Part shown: positions 25,021-35,031 of the stretch, piece after piece
Layout of the letters: the number at the start of each line of letters is the position of its first letter
Numbering within the stretch: position 1 is the stretch's first letter
Assembly (NCBI GenBank): GCA_017622845.1
Contig: JAGAQJ010000054.1
Span: forward strand, 1 to 64,000
Direction of reading: 5' to 3'
Source: Lachnospiraceae bacterium
Lineage (GTDB): Bacteria; Bacillota; Clostridia; Lachnospirales; Lachnospiraceae
DNA length: 64,000 nt
Position numbers and translations under genes: made by a program
Notes under the pieces: generated by a model
What the model was told of the DNA's origin: nothing
The model's input: the letters and a program-made list of their open reading frames with translations, nothing else
The model's database searches: none

Positions 25021-26331
25021 ATGAGAAACTACACGACACAAATGGACGCTGCAAGAAAGGGTATCATCACTCCCGAGTTGGAAATTGTCGCCCAAAAGGA
25101 AAAGATGCCTGCGGAAGCACTGATGGAGCTTGTCGCGCAGGGGAAAGCTGTCATCTGTGCAAATATCAATCACAAGTGCCTGAATCCGGAGGGCGTTGGC
25201 AGCATGCTCCGCACCAAGATTAATGTCAATCTCGGTGTATCCCGCGACTGTAAGGATTATGACATTGAAATGCAGAAGGTCATGAGTGCTGTTGATATGG
25301 GTGCTGAGGCAATCATGGATTTATCAAGCCATGGGGATACACAGCCGTTTCGCCGCAAGCTCACAAAGGAATGCCCTGCCATGATTGGCACTGTACCTGT
25401 CTATGACAGTGTAATCCATTATCAGCGCGACCTTGCCACATTGACAGCAAAGGATTTTATTGATGTCGTTCGGATGCACGCTGAAGACGGCGTTGATTTT
25501 GTAACGCTCCATTGCGGCATTACCCGCAAAACCATTGAGCAGATTAAAAAGCACCAGCGCAAAATGAATATCGTAAGCCGCGGCGGAAGTCTCGTCTTTG
25601 CATGGATGTCCATGACCGGAGAGGAAAATCCGTTTTACGAATATTTTGATGAAATTCTTGATATCTGTGAGGAATATGATGTGACAGTCTCTCTTGGCGA
25701 TGCATGCCGTCCGGGCTGTCTTGCCGATGCAACAGATGTATGCCAGATTGAGGAACATGTGCGTCTCGGCGAGCTTACCAAGCGTGCATGGGCGCATAAT
25801 GTTCAGGTCATGGTTGAAGGTCCCGGCCACGTTCCCCTTAACCAGATTGCCGCCAACATGGAGGTTCAGAAAAGTATCTGTATGGGCGCTCCTTTCTATG
25901 TACTGGGCCCTATCGTCACCGATATTGCGCCGGGCTATGACCATATCACAAGCGCAATCGGCGGAGCGGTAGCTGCTATGAGCGGCGCTGCCTTCCTATG
26001 CTATGTCACACCGGCAGAGCATCTTGCACTCCCTAATGTAGAAGATGTAAAACAGGGCATCATCGCCTCCAAAATTGCAGCGCACGCCGCTGATATTGCA
26101 AAAGGAATTCCCGGCGCCAGAGAGATTGACGACAAAATGGCAGATGCGCGCAGAAGGCTTGACTGGGATGCGCAGTATGCCTGTGCGCTGGACCCGCAGA
26201 CTGCAAAAGCGATACGCGAAAGCCGCCGCCCCGAGGATGACCACAGCGATACCTGCAGTATGTGCGGTAAATTCTGCGCTGTCAGAAGCATGAACAAGGC
26301 GCTTGCCGGAGAATATATTGATATTTTATAA
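25021..26331 (+). CDS. thiC: Phosphomethylpyrimidine synthase ThiC
   Basis: ThiC is a radical-SAM enzyme that rearranges aminoimidazole ribotide into HMP phosphate. The protein of 436 residues is the short form without the N-terminal extension of the E. coli enzyme. Core motifs are seen: [33 protein letters not shown] and EGPGH. The C-terminal cluster motif reads CSMCGKFC (CX2CX3C), one residue shorter than the CX2CX4C of E. coli ThiC. AAGGAGG precedes two possible starts, at 25012 and 25021; the latter has better spacing. It converges on thiE with only 27 bases between stops. Confidence 0.96.
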   Translation: MRNYTTQMDAARKGIITPELEIVAQKEKMPAEALMELVAQGKAVICANINHKCLNPEGVGSMLRTKINVNLGVSRDCKDYDIEMQKVMSAVDMGAEAIMDLSSHGDTQPFRRKLTKECPAMIGTVPVYDSVIHYQRDLATLTAKDFIDVVRMHAEDGVDFVTLHCGITRKTIEQIKKHQRKMNIVSRGGSLVFAWMSMTGEENPFYEYFDEILDICEEYDVTVSLGDACRPGCLADATDVCQIEEHVRLGELTKRAWAHNVQVMVEGPGHVPLNQIAANMEVQKSICMGAPFYVLGPIVTDIAPGYDHITSAIGGAVAAMSGAAFLCYVTPAEHLALPNVEDVKQGIIASKIAAHAADIAKGIPGAREIDDKMADARRRLDWDAQYACALDPQTAKAIRESRRPEDDHSDTCSMCGKFCAVRSMNKALAGEYIDIL

Positions 26332-26358
26332 ACCAGTCATGTAAGACAAAACCTCAGC

Positions 26359-27012
26359 TTAGCCATTCACAATATCCTGCGCCAGCCTGTACAGCTCTCT
26401 TGCAGCCTTTTCAATATCCTGCTTTGCAAAGATTGCGCTGATCACAGCAATTCCGGCAATTCCTGTCCCTGAAAGCGCCGTCACATTGTTCTCGCTGATG
26501 CCGCCGATTGCAGCTACCGGTATTGGCACTGCCCGGCAGATTGCGCGAAGCTCTTCATGAGCTAAAGGAACCACATTATCCTTAGAGCCTGTGCGGAACA
26601 CGGCTCCTGAGCCAAGATAGTCAGCTCCCTGCTTCCATGCAAGAACTGCCTCTCCGACATTATGTGCCGACACGCCTATTATTTTATCCGGTCCGAGCTT
26701 TTTTCTCGCTTCGGATATGCTGCCGTCATCCTGCCCTAAGTGTACGCCGTCTGCATCTGCCGCCCGGGCAATCTCTACGCTGTCATTGATCATCAAGGGG
26801 ACCTTATATCGGCTGCACAGTATTTTGAGTGCTTTTGCCTCCTCAATAACGGCAGCCGCCTCCATATGCTTTTCCCTGAGCTGTATCATACCTGCCCCGC
26901 CGCGGATTGCCTTTTCCACCTGATGATAAAGCGATTCATGACTCAGCGGGTTTGTACCTGCCACTGCATATAGAAGAATATCCTTTTTTAAATTTTTCTT
27001 GTCGTACATCAT
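26359..27012 (-). CDS. thiE: Thiamine phosphate synthase ThiE
   Basis: ThiE couples HMP pyrophosphate to thiazole phosphate. The 217-residue TIM barrel has typical motifs: MIQLREKHM near residue 42, PLMINDSVEIA, DGVHLGQDD near residue 90, YLGSGAVFRTGSKDN and PVAAIGGISENN. The GAAGGAGAGA ribosome site supports the start (MM pair). No riboswitch is apparent upstream, unlike the other thiamine genes here. It is convergent with thiC. Confidence 0.95.
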   Translation of the reverse strand: MMYDKKNLKKDILLYAVAGTNPLSHESLYHQVEKAIRGGAGMIQLREKHMEAAAVIEEAKALKILCSRYKVPLMINDSVEIARAADADGVHLGQDDGSISEARKKLGPDKIIGVSAHNVGEAVLAWKQGADYLGSGAVFRTGSKDNVVPLAHEELRAICRAVPIPVAAIGGISENNVTALSGTGIAGIAVISAIFAKQDIEKAARELYRLAQDIVNG

Positions 27013-27127
27013 TCTCTCCTTCTCTAATGTCTTTTCACCACCTCGTAGTGATTTGATGCCCTACGCAATTTACGCACTCCGCAGCAAGTGCGTACTGCTG
27101 TACTGAACAATTACCTTTTTGCTATAT

Positions 27128-27559
27128 TTATAAATACTGCCTTAAATCGGTCACTAAGGTTTCCTCCGCTTTTGCCACATCCCCGGCAAGCTTCTTTACC
27201 TTGTCATCTGCGGCCTGATATTCATTAAGATATTGGTGCAGGCTTTTGATGCCCATGTTGCAGCCGTCCGTAATCAGGTCCGCAACCATATGATCCGAGT
27301 CATCTCCGCCCAGCTTGACATTGGTCTTAAGCCACGACATCATTTTAGCCATCACTGCAGGCTCCTTGCCGGCATCATGATATTCATTGAGATATTCATG
27401 CGTCAGATTTCCCAGCTTTGTATGCGTCTCCTTGCTCTTTGCCAGCAGATTTCTAAGCTTATCGTCTCTTACATGCTCCATTACTTCATCAAGGGTGGAA
27501 ACTCCCATCTTGATTCCTGCATTGCACTCTCTAAGCAGCTTGATTGTATCGTCTTCCAT
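27128..27559 (-). CDS. Small all-helical protein, possible ferritin-like bundle
   Basis: This 143-residue protein is predicted almost entirely helical, with two similar halves that each carry a HEYLNEY or HQYLNEY segment, suggesting a duplicated helix pair. I do not recognise a named family with certainty; four-helix proteins of the DUF2383/ferritin-like type are one option. The start MEDDT was chosen because GGAGG lies eight bases upstream. It is a single leftward gene between a chemotaxis receptor and thiE. Confidence 0.7.
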   Translation of the reverse strand: MEDDTIKLLRECNAGIKMGVSTLDEVMEHVRDDKLRNLLAKSKETHTKLGNLTHEYLNEYHDAGKEPAVMAKMMSWLKTNVKLGGDDSDHMVADLITDGCNMGIKSLHQYLNEYQAADDKVKKLAGDVAKAEETLVTDLRQYL

Positions 27560-27679
27560 CGCAAAATCCTCCATCAATTCAAATTATTTTCTGCTATTTA
27601 GTATCTGCAATGCTGCATCATTTATTCCGATATGTCAGAATCATTATTTTAACATGATATTTCTTATATCACAAGACAG

Positions 27680-27718
27680 TAAAGGCAGCCATAAGCCATG
27701 AATGCTTATCGCCGCCTG
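27680..27718 (-). terminator. Hairpin after the chemotaxis receptor gene
   Basis: On the minus strand a stem of about 14 bp (AGGCGGCGATAAGC with GCTTATGGCTGCCT) with a seven-base loop is followed by TTTACTG. The T-run is short, so termination strength is uncertain. Confidence 0.6.
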
Positions 27719-27725
27719 ATTCCTG

Positions 27726-29507
27726 CTAATCTATAACGAACTTTTCCACTTCCTTTGCAAGCTCCACTGCCACTTCCTCTGCCTTGTTCATCGCACGCTT
27801 CACCTCAACTGCCTTCTGGTCGACACTCACAGTCTTCTGAGCAATATTCGTTGTCCCCTGCGCACCTTCATGTGTTGCCGTTGCCACGCCTGTAATGGTA
27901 TTGACCACACTCTCAATCGAAGCAAGCAGCTCCTCGGAGGTTGCGCTGAAATCTGTAACCAGACTGTCTACATAAGCTGCATCATTATTGTAGGCATCAG
28001 AAAGCTGTTCAAATCCGTCAAAGCTTCCGGTGACATCTTCTGCCAGGAACTTTAACAGACGGTTGGAATCTGCCGTCAGATTCTTCACGGCTGAGGTTAC
28101 ATTTTCTGTAACTTCCTGAATATGTACAACCGTCTCCTTAGACTGCTCCGCCAGATGTCTGATTTCATCTGCGACAACCGCAAAGCCCCTGCCTGCTTCT
28201 CCCGCTCTGGCAGCCTCAATCGAAGCATTCAAAGCCAGCAGATTTGTCTGTGACGTGATTCCCATAATCGCTTCTGCCAGCACCTCAATCTCCTCTACAA
28301 CCTTAGCATCGTCCAGCGCCTTGCCGAGGCTGTCCCGAATCTCATGGTGCATTTTGGCTGTCCGCTCCCTGTTCTCCTTAGTTCCCTTCTTAGAAGATTC
28401 TGCTCTCTTGTAAATCTCAATTGCCTGCTCGGCTCCTTCTGTTGACTTCTCCGCAATATTTCTGGACGCGTCACCGATTTCATGTGCCATTGCAGTAATT
28501 TCCTCGGCGGAGGCTGCCGTTTCCTCCATGCTCGCCGCAAGCTCCTCCGTCGTTGCCGATACATCATCAATCTCTGCATTCAGTTCTTCTATATTGCAGT
28601 AAACGGTATCTACAATCTGCGTCAAATCATTGGATTTTACCTTAATCTGCTGCAGCAGGTCACACATAAAGACTCTCATGCGCTCCAGGCCTTGTGCAAG
28701 AATTCCGAAATCATCTTTTCGATTAAGCAGGCTGTCTGAAACCTGATGGCGGAAATCTCCTGCGCTCATGTAATTCAAATACTCAAGCGTCTTTCCCAGC
28801 GACGCAATAATATTGCCTGCTATGATAAAGGTCAATATGGATACAATAATAGTCAACACTATGACACCTGCCACAAAGGCGAATACATTTTTATTGTAAG
28901 CAGACTCAAAAGCCGTCTCATGTTCAGCAATCTCGTCGTCAATATAATCTGTATAGTTTCCGGTTCCCACTACCCAGCCAAACGGTTCAAACTCCTTGCT
29001 GTAAGACCTCTTAGGCGATGACTGTGTCTCTCCCTCCTTCGGAAAAACATAATCCGTATAGCCGCCGTCCGGTTCCTGTCCCACCCTGATAATCTCTTTA
29101 ACCATCTGATAACCGTCCGCATCAACTGTTTCCATACGGTTCGTGCCCTCTGTATCGCTTCCTAGCAGTACAACATTCACACCGTCTGTCTGGTCAATCC
29201 AAAAGTAACCGCTCTCTCCGTATCGAAGCGCCCTCACCTGATCTGCGGCAAGCTTCTTAGCCTCCTCAAGCGTATAAGCGCCGTTTTCATATTGTGCATT
29301 GATAGCATCTAATAGAGAGAGAACATTTTCCACTTGTTCTTTAATGTTCTGGTCGTAATCCTCACGAATGGTCTCTTCCAATGTGGCAAGCGCTTCTTCT
29401 TCTACCTTTTTCATATTACTGCAGGATAATAATATGGAAAAAACAGCCAATATTATGACACACAGCAATAAAAGAGTCATTTTTACATTTACTTTCAGAT
29501 TTTTCAT
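27726..29507 (-). CDS. Methyl-accepting chemotaxis protein with single Cache domain
   Basis: A first membrane helix (residues 9-28) is followed by an sCache_2-type ligand domain ([29 protein letters not shown]), a second helix near residues 205-230, a linker in the HAMP position, and a long cytoplasmic signalling domain. The signalling hairpin tip is [14 protein letters not shown] near residue 440. Cache domains of this kind bind small organic acids or amino acids, but the ligand is not readable here. No other chemotaxis genes are nearby. Confidence 0.93.
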   Translation of the reverse strand: MKNLKVNVKMTLLLLCVIILAVFSILLSCSNMKKVEEEALATLEETIREDYDQNIKEQVENVLSLLDAINAQYENGAYTLEEAKKLAADQVRALRYGESGYFWIDQTDGVNVVLLGSDTEGTNRMETVDADGYQMVKEIIRVGQEPDGGYTDYVFPKEGETQSSPKRSYSKEFEPFGWVVGTGNYTDYIDDEIAEHETAFESAYNKNVFAFVAGVIVLTIIVSILTFIIAGNIIASLGKTLEYLNYMSAGDFRHQVSDSLLNRKDDFGILAQGLERMRVFMCDLLQQIKVKSNDLTQIVDTVYCNIEELNAEIDDVSATTEELAASMEETAASAEEITAMAHEIGDASRNIAEKSTEGAEQAIEIYKRAESSKKGTKENRERTAKMHHEIRDSLGKALDDAKVVEEIEVLAEAIMGITSQTNLLALNASIEAARAGEAGRGFAVVADEIRHLAEQSKETVVHIQEVTENVTSAVKNLTADSNRLLKFLAEDVTGSFDGFEQLSDAYNNDAAYVDSLVTDFSATSEELLASIESVVNTITGVATATHEGAQGTTNIAQKTVSVDQKAVEVKRAMNKAEEVAVELAKEVEKFVID

Positions 29508-29752
29508 AGAACGCCCTCCTGTTATCTATTAATATAAATACAGTATAGTACATTTTTCCTATAATATCAATTAATTACTTGCATTTATTAGGAAATTTGC
29601 ACTAATTATATTGCCCGTCACATTGTCTGGCTGCTCATACTCCGGATATTGATATACATAAAAATTTAAAATGAACCAAATACCATTTAAAATACTCTTA
29701 TATACAGATGCATGCATATTTATTGTTAGCGCGAAACAGAAAGGCTGATATC

Positions 29753-30313
29753 ATGAACGAAATGACAGAAGAAATGCTGGTAGCTCACATGAAGCTTGGC
29801 GACCGGTACGCATTTGAACAACTTTACAACAAATACAGGGCTTCGGTATACCGTACTGCCTGCCTCATCAGCGGAAATACGCAGGATGGTGAAGACATCA
29901 CACAGGAAACCTTTGTAAAAGCCTTCCTTCACTGCAGGGAGCTAAAAGCCAACACCGCGTTTCGTTATTGGCTTTTCAAGATTTTAAACAGGACCGCATG
30001 GCAGCTTCTAAACAGCAAAAAGACAGAGCTTCCTGACGAACACATTTTAGATAAGGCAGATGCACACGGCACCTTGCTCACTGAGGACTTTCTGCTGCAG
30101 AGAGAACAGCAAAATGAAGTCTGGCAGGCAGTGATGAAGCTGAATTATAAGCTCAGGCTGATTGTTGTTCTCTATTACTACAATGAACTGCCGACAAAGC
30201 AGATTGCCAAAATCACCGGCTGCTATGAAGGAACTGTAAAATCACGGCTGTTTACGGCCAGAAAGCGGCTCAAGCAGCTTCTTCCGGAAGATTCGCAGCA
30301 GCATGATATCTGA
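29753..30313 (+). CDS. ECF-type RNA polymerase sigma factor
   Basis: Region 2 (FEQLYNKYRASVYRTAC, DGEDITQETFVKAF) and region 4 (LPTKQIAKITGCYEGTVKSRLFTARKRLK) are both present in a protein of about 186 residues, the usual size. The start MNEMTEE lies after GAAAGG; an upstream in-frame ATG is less likely. The next gene, 39 bases later, encodes a single-pass protein in the place normally held by an anti-sigma factor. Confidence 0.9.
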   Translation: MNEMTEEMLVAHMKLGDRYAFEQLYNKYRASVYRTACLISGNTQDGEDITQETFVKAFLHCRELKANTAFRYWLFKILNRTAWQLLNSKKTELPDEHILDKADAHGTLLTEDFLLQREQQNEVWQAVMKLNYKLRLIVVLYYYNELPTKQIAKITGCYEGTVKSRLFTARKRLKQLLPEDSQQHDI

Positions 30314-30352
30314 TATCTGAGCTGCTGCACTAAGAAAGGTATGGTAATTATC

Positions 30353-31132
30353 ATGAAAAACAGCAAACTTGACCATCAAATTAAAAAATGCCTGCAGGAA
30401 CAGGCTAAGCTCTTTGAACAGTCTGCTGATACAGACAATGAATGGAATCAAATCCTAAGCCGCCTGCAGGAACAGAAAATGGAGGACAATCAAATGAAGC
30501 ATTTTAATCTGAAAAAGGGTATTATCGCGACTGCTGCCGCAGTCCTTGTGCTTGGCACAATCAGCATCGCTTCCGGCAAAGTGACAAGCATCGTCTCACA
30601 CAGCCTAAGCTTTCCTGAATATACAAAGTATACGGACTTATCCAGGGCAGAAGCCCGTGCCGGTGTGATTTCCGATGCTCCCGAAGGTTTTTCCAACGGC
30701 TACAGCTTTTATGGCATCAATATCAGCAGCGACAGCTATCAAAATGAAGACGGCACAGCAATTGATCAATTCAAATCCTTGTCCGTCGAGTACCGGAACG
30801 GTTCAGACCGTGTTAAGTATGACATACAGCCAAGACCTATGTTTATTGACACTGAGAAATTTCCCTATGAGGTGTTTGAGCAGGACGGCATCTCTTATTA
30901 TTATCTTGAGATGCGCAATAAGTGGGTTCCTGTCGGCTATGAGCCTACAGAAGAAGAAAAAGCCCGGATGGAGGCAGGCACGCTCAACATCGGCGTGGGC
31001 GCATCAGAAATCTCTTATTCCGACAGCAAACACATCACCTGGGAGGTCAACGGTCAGGCACGCAGTCTTTTCTGCATGGACAATGACATCTCAAAGGAGG
31101 ACTTCCTGAACATGGCATTTGAAATCCAGTAA
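30353..31132 (+). CDS. Single-pass membrane protein, DUF4367-like, possible anti-sigma factor
   Basis: About 50 cytoplasmic N-terminal residues precede one membrane helix (GIIATAAAVLVLGTISIAS, near residue 65) and an extracellular domain of about 180 residues ending in SKEDFLNMAFEIQ, which resembles DUF4367 domains of Firmicutes. Such proteins often sit next to ECF sigma genes and may sequester the sigma factor, but the short N-terminal part has no zinc-finger (HX3CX2C) motif. The start is uncertain; an ATG four codons upstream is directly after AAAGG. Confidence 0.75.
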   Translation: MKNSKLDHQIKKCLQEQAKLFEQSADTDNEWNQILSRLQEQKMEDNQMKHFNLKKGIIATAAAVLVLGTISIASGKVTSIVSHSLSFPEYTKYTDLSRAEARAGVISDAPEGFSNGYSFYGINISSDSYQNEDGTAIDQFKSLSVEYRNGSDRVKYDIQPRPMFIDTEKFPYEVFEQDGISYYYLEMRNKWVPVGYEPTEEEKARMEAGTLNIGVGASEISYSDSKHITWEVNGQARSLFCMDNDISKEDFLNMAFEIQ

Positions 31133-31191
31133 TTCCCTTATCCCGTCTGCTTCTTCTATGCACCAATCGAACAGCGGAATAGCTTTCTCCG

Positions 31192-31235
31192 CTGCGCGCC
31201 GTGCCGGGCTGATACAGCTTTGTGCCGGCGCGCAG
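31192..31235. terminator. GC-rich hairpin between convergent genes
   Basis: Perfect 10-bp arms CTGCGCGCCG (31192-31201) and CGGCGCGCAG (31226-31235) lie between the ends of the DUF4367-like gene and the MATE gene. No long T-run follows on either strand, so it may pause or terminate transcription only partly. Confidence 0.45.
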
Positions 31236-31245
31236 CAGACAAAAG

Positions 31246-32595
31246 CTACAGCAGATTTCTTTTCTGCCAGTTTCCGGTGCGGTATCCCAGGTATGATATC
31301 AGGTAATTTACTGCCCAGCCCATGGGTACAGCATACCAAATCAGCTCAATTCCCCATATCGGAGAGCAGAGCTGTGCCACGGCAACACGGATTGTCAGGT
31401 TCGTAAGATTTGCAAGCATATATATCCTGATATCGCCTGAGCCTCTGAGAATGCCGTCCGTAATTGCTTTAAATCCCAGGAAGGAAAAGAACAGACCCAC
31501 AAACCGAAAATACGCTGTTCCTGTCTCAAAGGCAACTGCCGAGCTGTCCGCATCAACAAACGCAGATACAATAGGCTTATAAAACAGCTGCGAAATCACA
31601 ATCAGCACTGCACCAAAGCACACGATAATGCCATATGCCGCATGATACCCTTTTCGCACACGCTCCGGCTTCCCTGCTCCGAGATTCTGTGCCGTAAAGG
31701 TCGACATGGCATTTCCGGCTGCAATCATCGGTACGATGCAGAGCGACTCCAGTCTCGTTCCTGCCGAATATCCCGCAAGTGCAGAGGAGCCGAACTGATT
31801 AACCGCCGACTGTGTCAGCAGCATACCGATACTCACAATCGACTGCTGTACGATTGACGGAATGGCAAGCTTTACACCAGTCACAAACATATCGCCGCGA
31901 AAGTACCGCGCCTTTCCCTCAGCCTTGTAAGAAGCAAGCAGCTTCATCAAAACCACAAAGGAAATCACTGCCGCAATTCCCTGTGCAATCACGGTGGCGA
32001 CGGCAGCGCCTGCCACTCCAAGCTTCATGCCGCCCACCAGCCATAAATCCAGACCGATATTTAAGATAGAAGAAAAAATGAGCAGATACAACGGTATCTT
32101 TGACTTTCCCAATGCATTAAAATCCGCCGATAAAATGTTATACATAAACATAAACGGCAGCCCTGCAAAGTAAATCTGCAAATAAGACACCGCCTCCGGC
32201 ATAATATTCTCCGGAGTCTTTAACAGCCGCAGGACCGTCGGATTAATCAAAAGCCCGAGCAGCGCCAGCAGAGTACTGAATACTGCAAAGGTAATCAGAA
32301 AGGTGTACACGGAGCTTTTCATTTCCTTGATATGTCCTGCCCCGAGATGCTGGCTTGTCAGCACAGAGGCTCCAATACCGCCTCCTATGGCAATCATGAT
32401 AAAAACAGTTGTAAAAGAATAGGACGCGCCGACCGCTGCTAAAGCGTCTTCTCCTATAAGCTTGCCGACAATAATGGAATCCGCCATATTATAGAATTGT
32501 TGAAACAAATTTCCTAAAATCATCGGCAGCGCAAAGAAAAGCAGGCTTCGCGCCGGCGGCTGAGTCGTCAGGTTTGCTTTTGAATCTTGTGACAT
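31246..32595 (-). CDS. MATE-family efflux transporter
   Basis: About 12 membrane helices in two repeats fill this 449-residue protein. Family motifs include LPMILGNLFQQFYNMADSI at the first helix and the symmetrical QSAVNQFGSSALAGYSAGTR in the second half. MATE proteins export cationic drugs or metabolites using sodium or protons. The start MSQDSK follows GAGGAGAGAAAA. It is 54 bases downstream of a sodium-symporter gene in the same direction, and the two may be co-transcribed. Confidence 0.92.
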   Translation of the reverse strand: MSQDSKANLTTQPPARSLLFFALPMILGNLFQQFYNMADSIIVGKLIGEDALAAVGASYSFTTVFIMIAIGGGIGASVLTSQHLGAGHIKEMKSSVYTFLITFAVFSTLLALLGLLINPTVLRLLKTPENIMPEAVSYLQIYFAGLPFMFMYNILSADFNALGKSKIPLYLLIFSSILNIGLDLWLVGGMKLGVAGAAVATVIAQGIAAVISFVVLMKLLASYKAEGKARYFRGDMFVTGVKLAIPSIVQQSIVSIGMLLTQSAVNQFGSSALAGYSAGTRLESLCIVPMIAAGNAMSTFTAQNLGAGKPERVRKGYHAAYGIIVCFGAVLIVISQLFYKPIVSAFVDADSSAVAFETGTAYFRFVGLFFSFLGFKAITDGILRGSGDIRIYMLANLTNLTIRVAVAQLCSPIWGIELIWYAVPMGWAVNYLISYLGYRTGNWQKRNLL

Positions 32596-32649
32596 TTTTC
32601 TCTCCTCGTCAAAATATTTCCTGCGCAAGGATGCCTTTTGAGGCAGGCG

Positions 32650-34050
32650 CTAAAAGCGTATGATACCAACGGACTGAAGCAGTAAAATCAGCAGAAGCAC
32701 CGGCGCAACAAACTTTATCATCACAATATAAAGTCTTCGCCTTCCGAACCGGTTGCCGCCCAGGGTTACTTCATCAATAATAGTTTTCGGTTTTACAACC
32801 CAGCCGATTAAAATGCATGTAAGCAGTGCAACAAGCGGCATCATGCAGTTATTGCTGATATAATCCATAATATCCAATATCTGTCCTGTCGTGCCGTTTG
32901 GCAGCGTCACCTCAAAATACAGCTTATTATATCCAAGACACACAACAATGCCAAACACAAGCGCATAAATGGTAACAATGACCGTACTTTTTTTCCGCGA
33001 CAGATGAAACTTGTCCATGATGCTTGAGACAATTGCCTCCATGACAGACACTGACGAGGTCACTGCCGCAAAGGATACCATGATAAAAAATAAGATACCG
33101 ATTGCAATACCCACAGTCCCCATCGCGTCAAATACCTTCGGAAGCGACACAAACATCAGTCCCGGACCAGCCGACATGCCTTCTCTGCCCATGAATACAT
33201 AAACTGCCGGAACAATCATCAATCCTGCCAGAAATGCCACAATCGTATCAAAAATTTCAATCTGATTGATGGAGTTCATCAAATTAACTTCTTTTTTCAC
33301 ATAAGAACCATAGGCGACCATAATTCCCATCGCCACACTGATAGAGAAAAAGAGCTGTCCCATCGCATCCATAATCACAACAAACAGCTGTTTGAGCGTC
33401 ACACCCTTAAAATCAGGCAGCACATAAATCTTGAAGCCGTCCCATCCTGTTCTGACCACGCCGTCTGCATCGGTTGTGCTAATCGTCAGCGAGTAGATGG
33501 AAATGCCTATAATTAAGAGCAGCAATGCAGGCATCAGTATCTTGCTGTAGCGTTCGATTCCTTTGTCTACGCCGGAAAAGACAATCAGTGCCGTAACTGC
33601 CAGAAAAATAATGCCAAATATCATCGGTGCAATATCGCTGGTGATAAATCCGGTAAAATAGCCGTCTGCAACAGCGTCCTTGCCCTGCCCTGTCACAAAC
33701 GTGAAAAAGTATTTAAATACCCATCCGCCGATTGTGCAGTAATATGGAAGGATAATAATCGGCACCAGACATGCCAGCACGCCGACACCCTTCCACTTCG
33801 GATGGAGCTTACCGTATGCCGTAAGAGGACTCTGTGCCGTCTTTCTTCCGATTGCAATCTCTGTCGTCAGCAAGGTAAAGCCAAAGGTTAATGCCAGAAT
33901 AATGTAGCAAACCAGAAACAGTCCGCCGCCGTCCTTTGCTGCCAGATACGGAAACCGCCAGATATTTCCAAGTCCAACGGCGCTTCCTGCCGCTGCCATC
34001 ACAAACCCCAGTGTACCGGAAAAATTGCTTCTTGATTTTTCTTCCTTCAT
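32650..34050 (-). CDS. Sodium-dependent NSS/SNF-family amino acid transporter
   Basis: The 466-residue protein begins with the highly conserved first-helix motif AAAGSAVGLGNIWRFPYLA followed by GGGLFLVCYI, diagnostic of the neurotransmitter:sodium symporter family (LeuT, MhsT, TnaT). About 11 or 12 membrane helices are present. The likely substrate is a neutral or aromatic amino acid, but specificity cannot be read reliably. The start has GAGGGGAG seven bases upstream. Confidence 0.93.
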   Translation of the reverse strand: MKEEKSRSNFSGTLGFVMAAAGSAVGLGNIWRFPYLAAKDGGGLFLVCYIILALTFGFTLLTTEIAIGRKTAQSPLTAYGKLHPKWKGVGVLACLVPIIILPYYCTIGGWVFKYFFTFVTGQGKDAVADGYFTGFITSDIAPMIFGIIFLAVTALIVFSGVDKGIERYSKILMPALLLLIIGISIYSLTISTTDADGVVRTGWDGFKIYVLPDFKGVTLKQLFVVIMDAMGQLFFSISVAMGIMVAYGSYVKKEVNLMNSINQIEIFDTIVAFLAGLMIVPAVYVFMGREGMSAGPGLMFVSLPKVFDAMGTVGIAIGILFFIMVSFAAVTSSVSVMEAIVSSIMDKFHLSRKKSTVIVTIYALVFGIVVCLGYNKLYFEVTLPNGTTGQILDIMDYISNNCMMPLVALLTCILIGWVVKPKTIIDEVTLGGNRFGRRRLYIVMIKFVAPVLLLILLLQSVGIIRF

Positions 34051-34163
34051 GGATAATCTCCCCTCAAAACGAAATTCTTTTTCTTTCAGTAATCTTCATT
34101 ATAACATTAAATTCTGCAATTTGTACACTATTACGTCCAATTTCTTTGCAGGAAGCCTGTGTG

Positions 34164-34217
34164 CATGAAAAAGCTGCCTGCACTCCCATAACAGGAAATG
34201 CAGCCAGCTTTTTCATG
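34164..34217. terminator. Long bidirectional hairpin terminator
   Basis: Perfect arms CATGAAAAAGCTG (34164-34176) and CAGCTTTTTCATG (34205-34217) are extended by an inner CTGCA/TGCAG pair. It lies downstream of the ferritin-like gene on the minus strand and upstream of the symporter gene. Confidence 0.75.
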
Positions 34218-34273
34218 GCGTGAATCCCGCTTACCGGCAAACGCCTTGCTGCAGCCTGTGATATTGTAATGCA

Positions 34274-34819
34274 TCAGTCCTCCAACAGCGCCTGCAGCAT
34301 CATCATGTGATATTCCTCATCCTTTATAATCCGCATCAGGACAGCATTGACGTACTCATCCTGTATCCTATTAATATGTACCTTATATTGCTTAATCGCT
34401 GCCTTTTCGGCTTCAATATCTGCCCACACCATTTGCTTGATGTCCTGCGGAACATCCGCATATGCAGGCGTCCATAGCTTTTGCCTGCCGCCCGGCTGTT
34501 TTGCGGCAAAGTCAACATTTCCTCCCAACAGGTAAATCAGCTCTCCTAATTTCTGCAGGTGTATCATTTCCGCCATTGCAATTCCCAAAATCGTTTTGGC
34601 AAAAGGGCATTTTTCACAGGACATTCTGTTCTCATTGTTGATATACTGCGCGATTGCCGTCATTTCCGAGACTGAGCCGCAGTAATCATGGCTGAGCAGC
34701 ATGGCATAATCCCTGTTCTGTCCCTTTACCTGCGTGGGCGGATACGGCAAATCCATCATTGCAGGCTTCACACCGGAAAAATTGCAGGTGTTTGCGGCAG
34801 GCTTTCTGTTTTGTTCCAT
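34274..34819 (-). CDS. Ferritin-like diiron domain protein
   Basis: This 181-residue helical protein has carboxylate and histidine ligands in ferritin-like spacing: Glu in VSEMTAIAQY, the EMIHLQKLGE helix, Glu in ADIEAEKAAI, and DEEYH near the C-terminus. A CEKCPF pair near residue 70 may be an extra metal or redox site. It resembles rubrerythrin-like or manganese-catalase-like proteins used in oxygen and peroxide defence in anaerobes, though there is no rubredoxin domain. The exact subfamily is not certain. Confidence 0.78.
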   Translation of the reverse strand: MEQNRKPAANTCNFSGVKPAMMDLPYPPTQVKGQNRDYAMLLSHDYCGSVSEMTAIAQYINNENRMSCEKCPFAKTILGIAMAEMIHLQKLGELIYLLGGNVDFAAKQPGGRQKLWTPAYADVPQDIKQMVWADIEAEKAAIKQYKVHINRIQDEYVNAVLMRIIKDEEYHMMMLQALLED

Positions 34820-35031
34820 AAAGGCTTCTCCGATATATTATTAAAATATTTATAATAATATATTCCGGCACATTTGATATATTAACACTTTTTACAAGCT
34901 GCCATGTGATACTTTCCTCGCGCAGTAACGACAGCGCCTTATCATAAGGAACCCGCTCTGCGGAATCTGCCCCGCCGGATAACGGAAAGCCTTGTTTCTT
35001 CACACAGGCTTTATATTAACCTCCTGATGCG

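Noticed and set aside
34686..35003. 105-codon frame overlapping the start of the ferritin-like gene
   Set aside because: It is a shadow frame over the ferritin-like gene and its leader, with cysteine/arginine-rich composition and no ribosome site.
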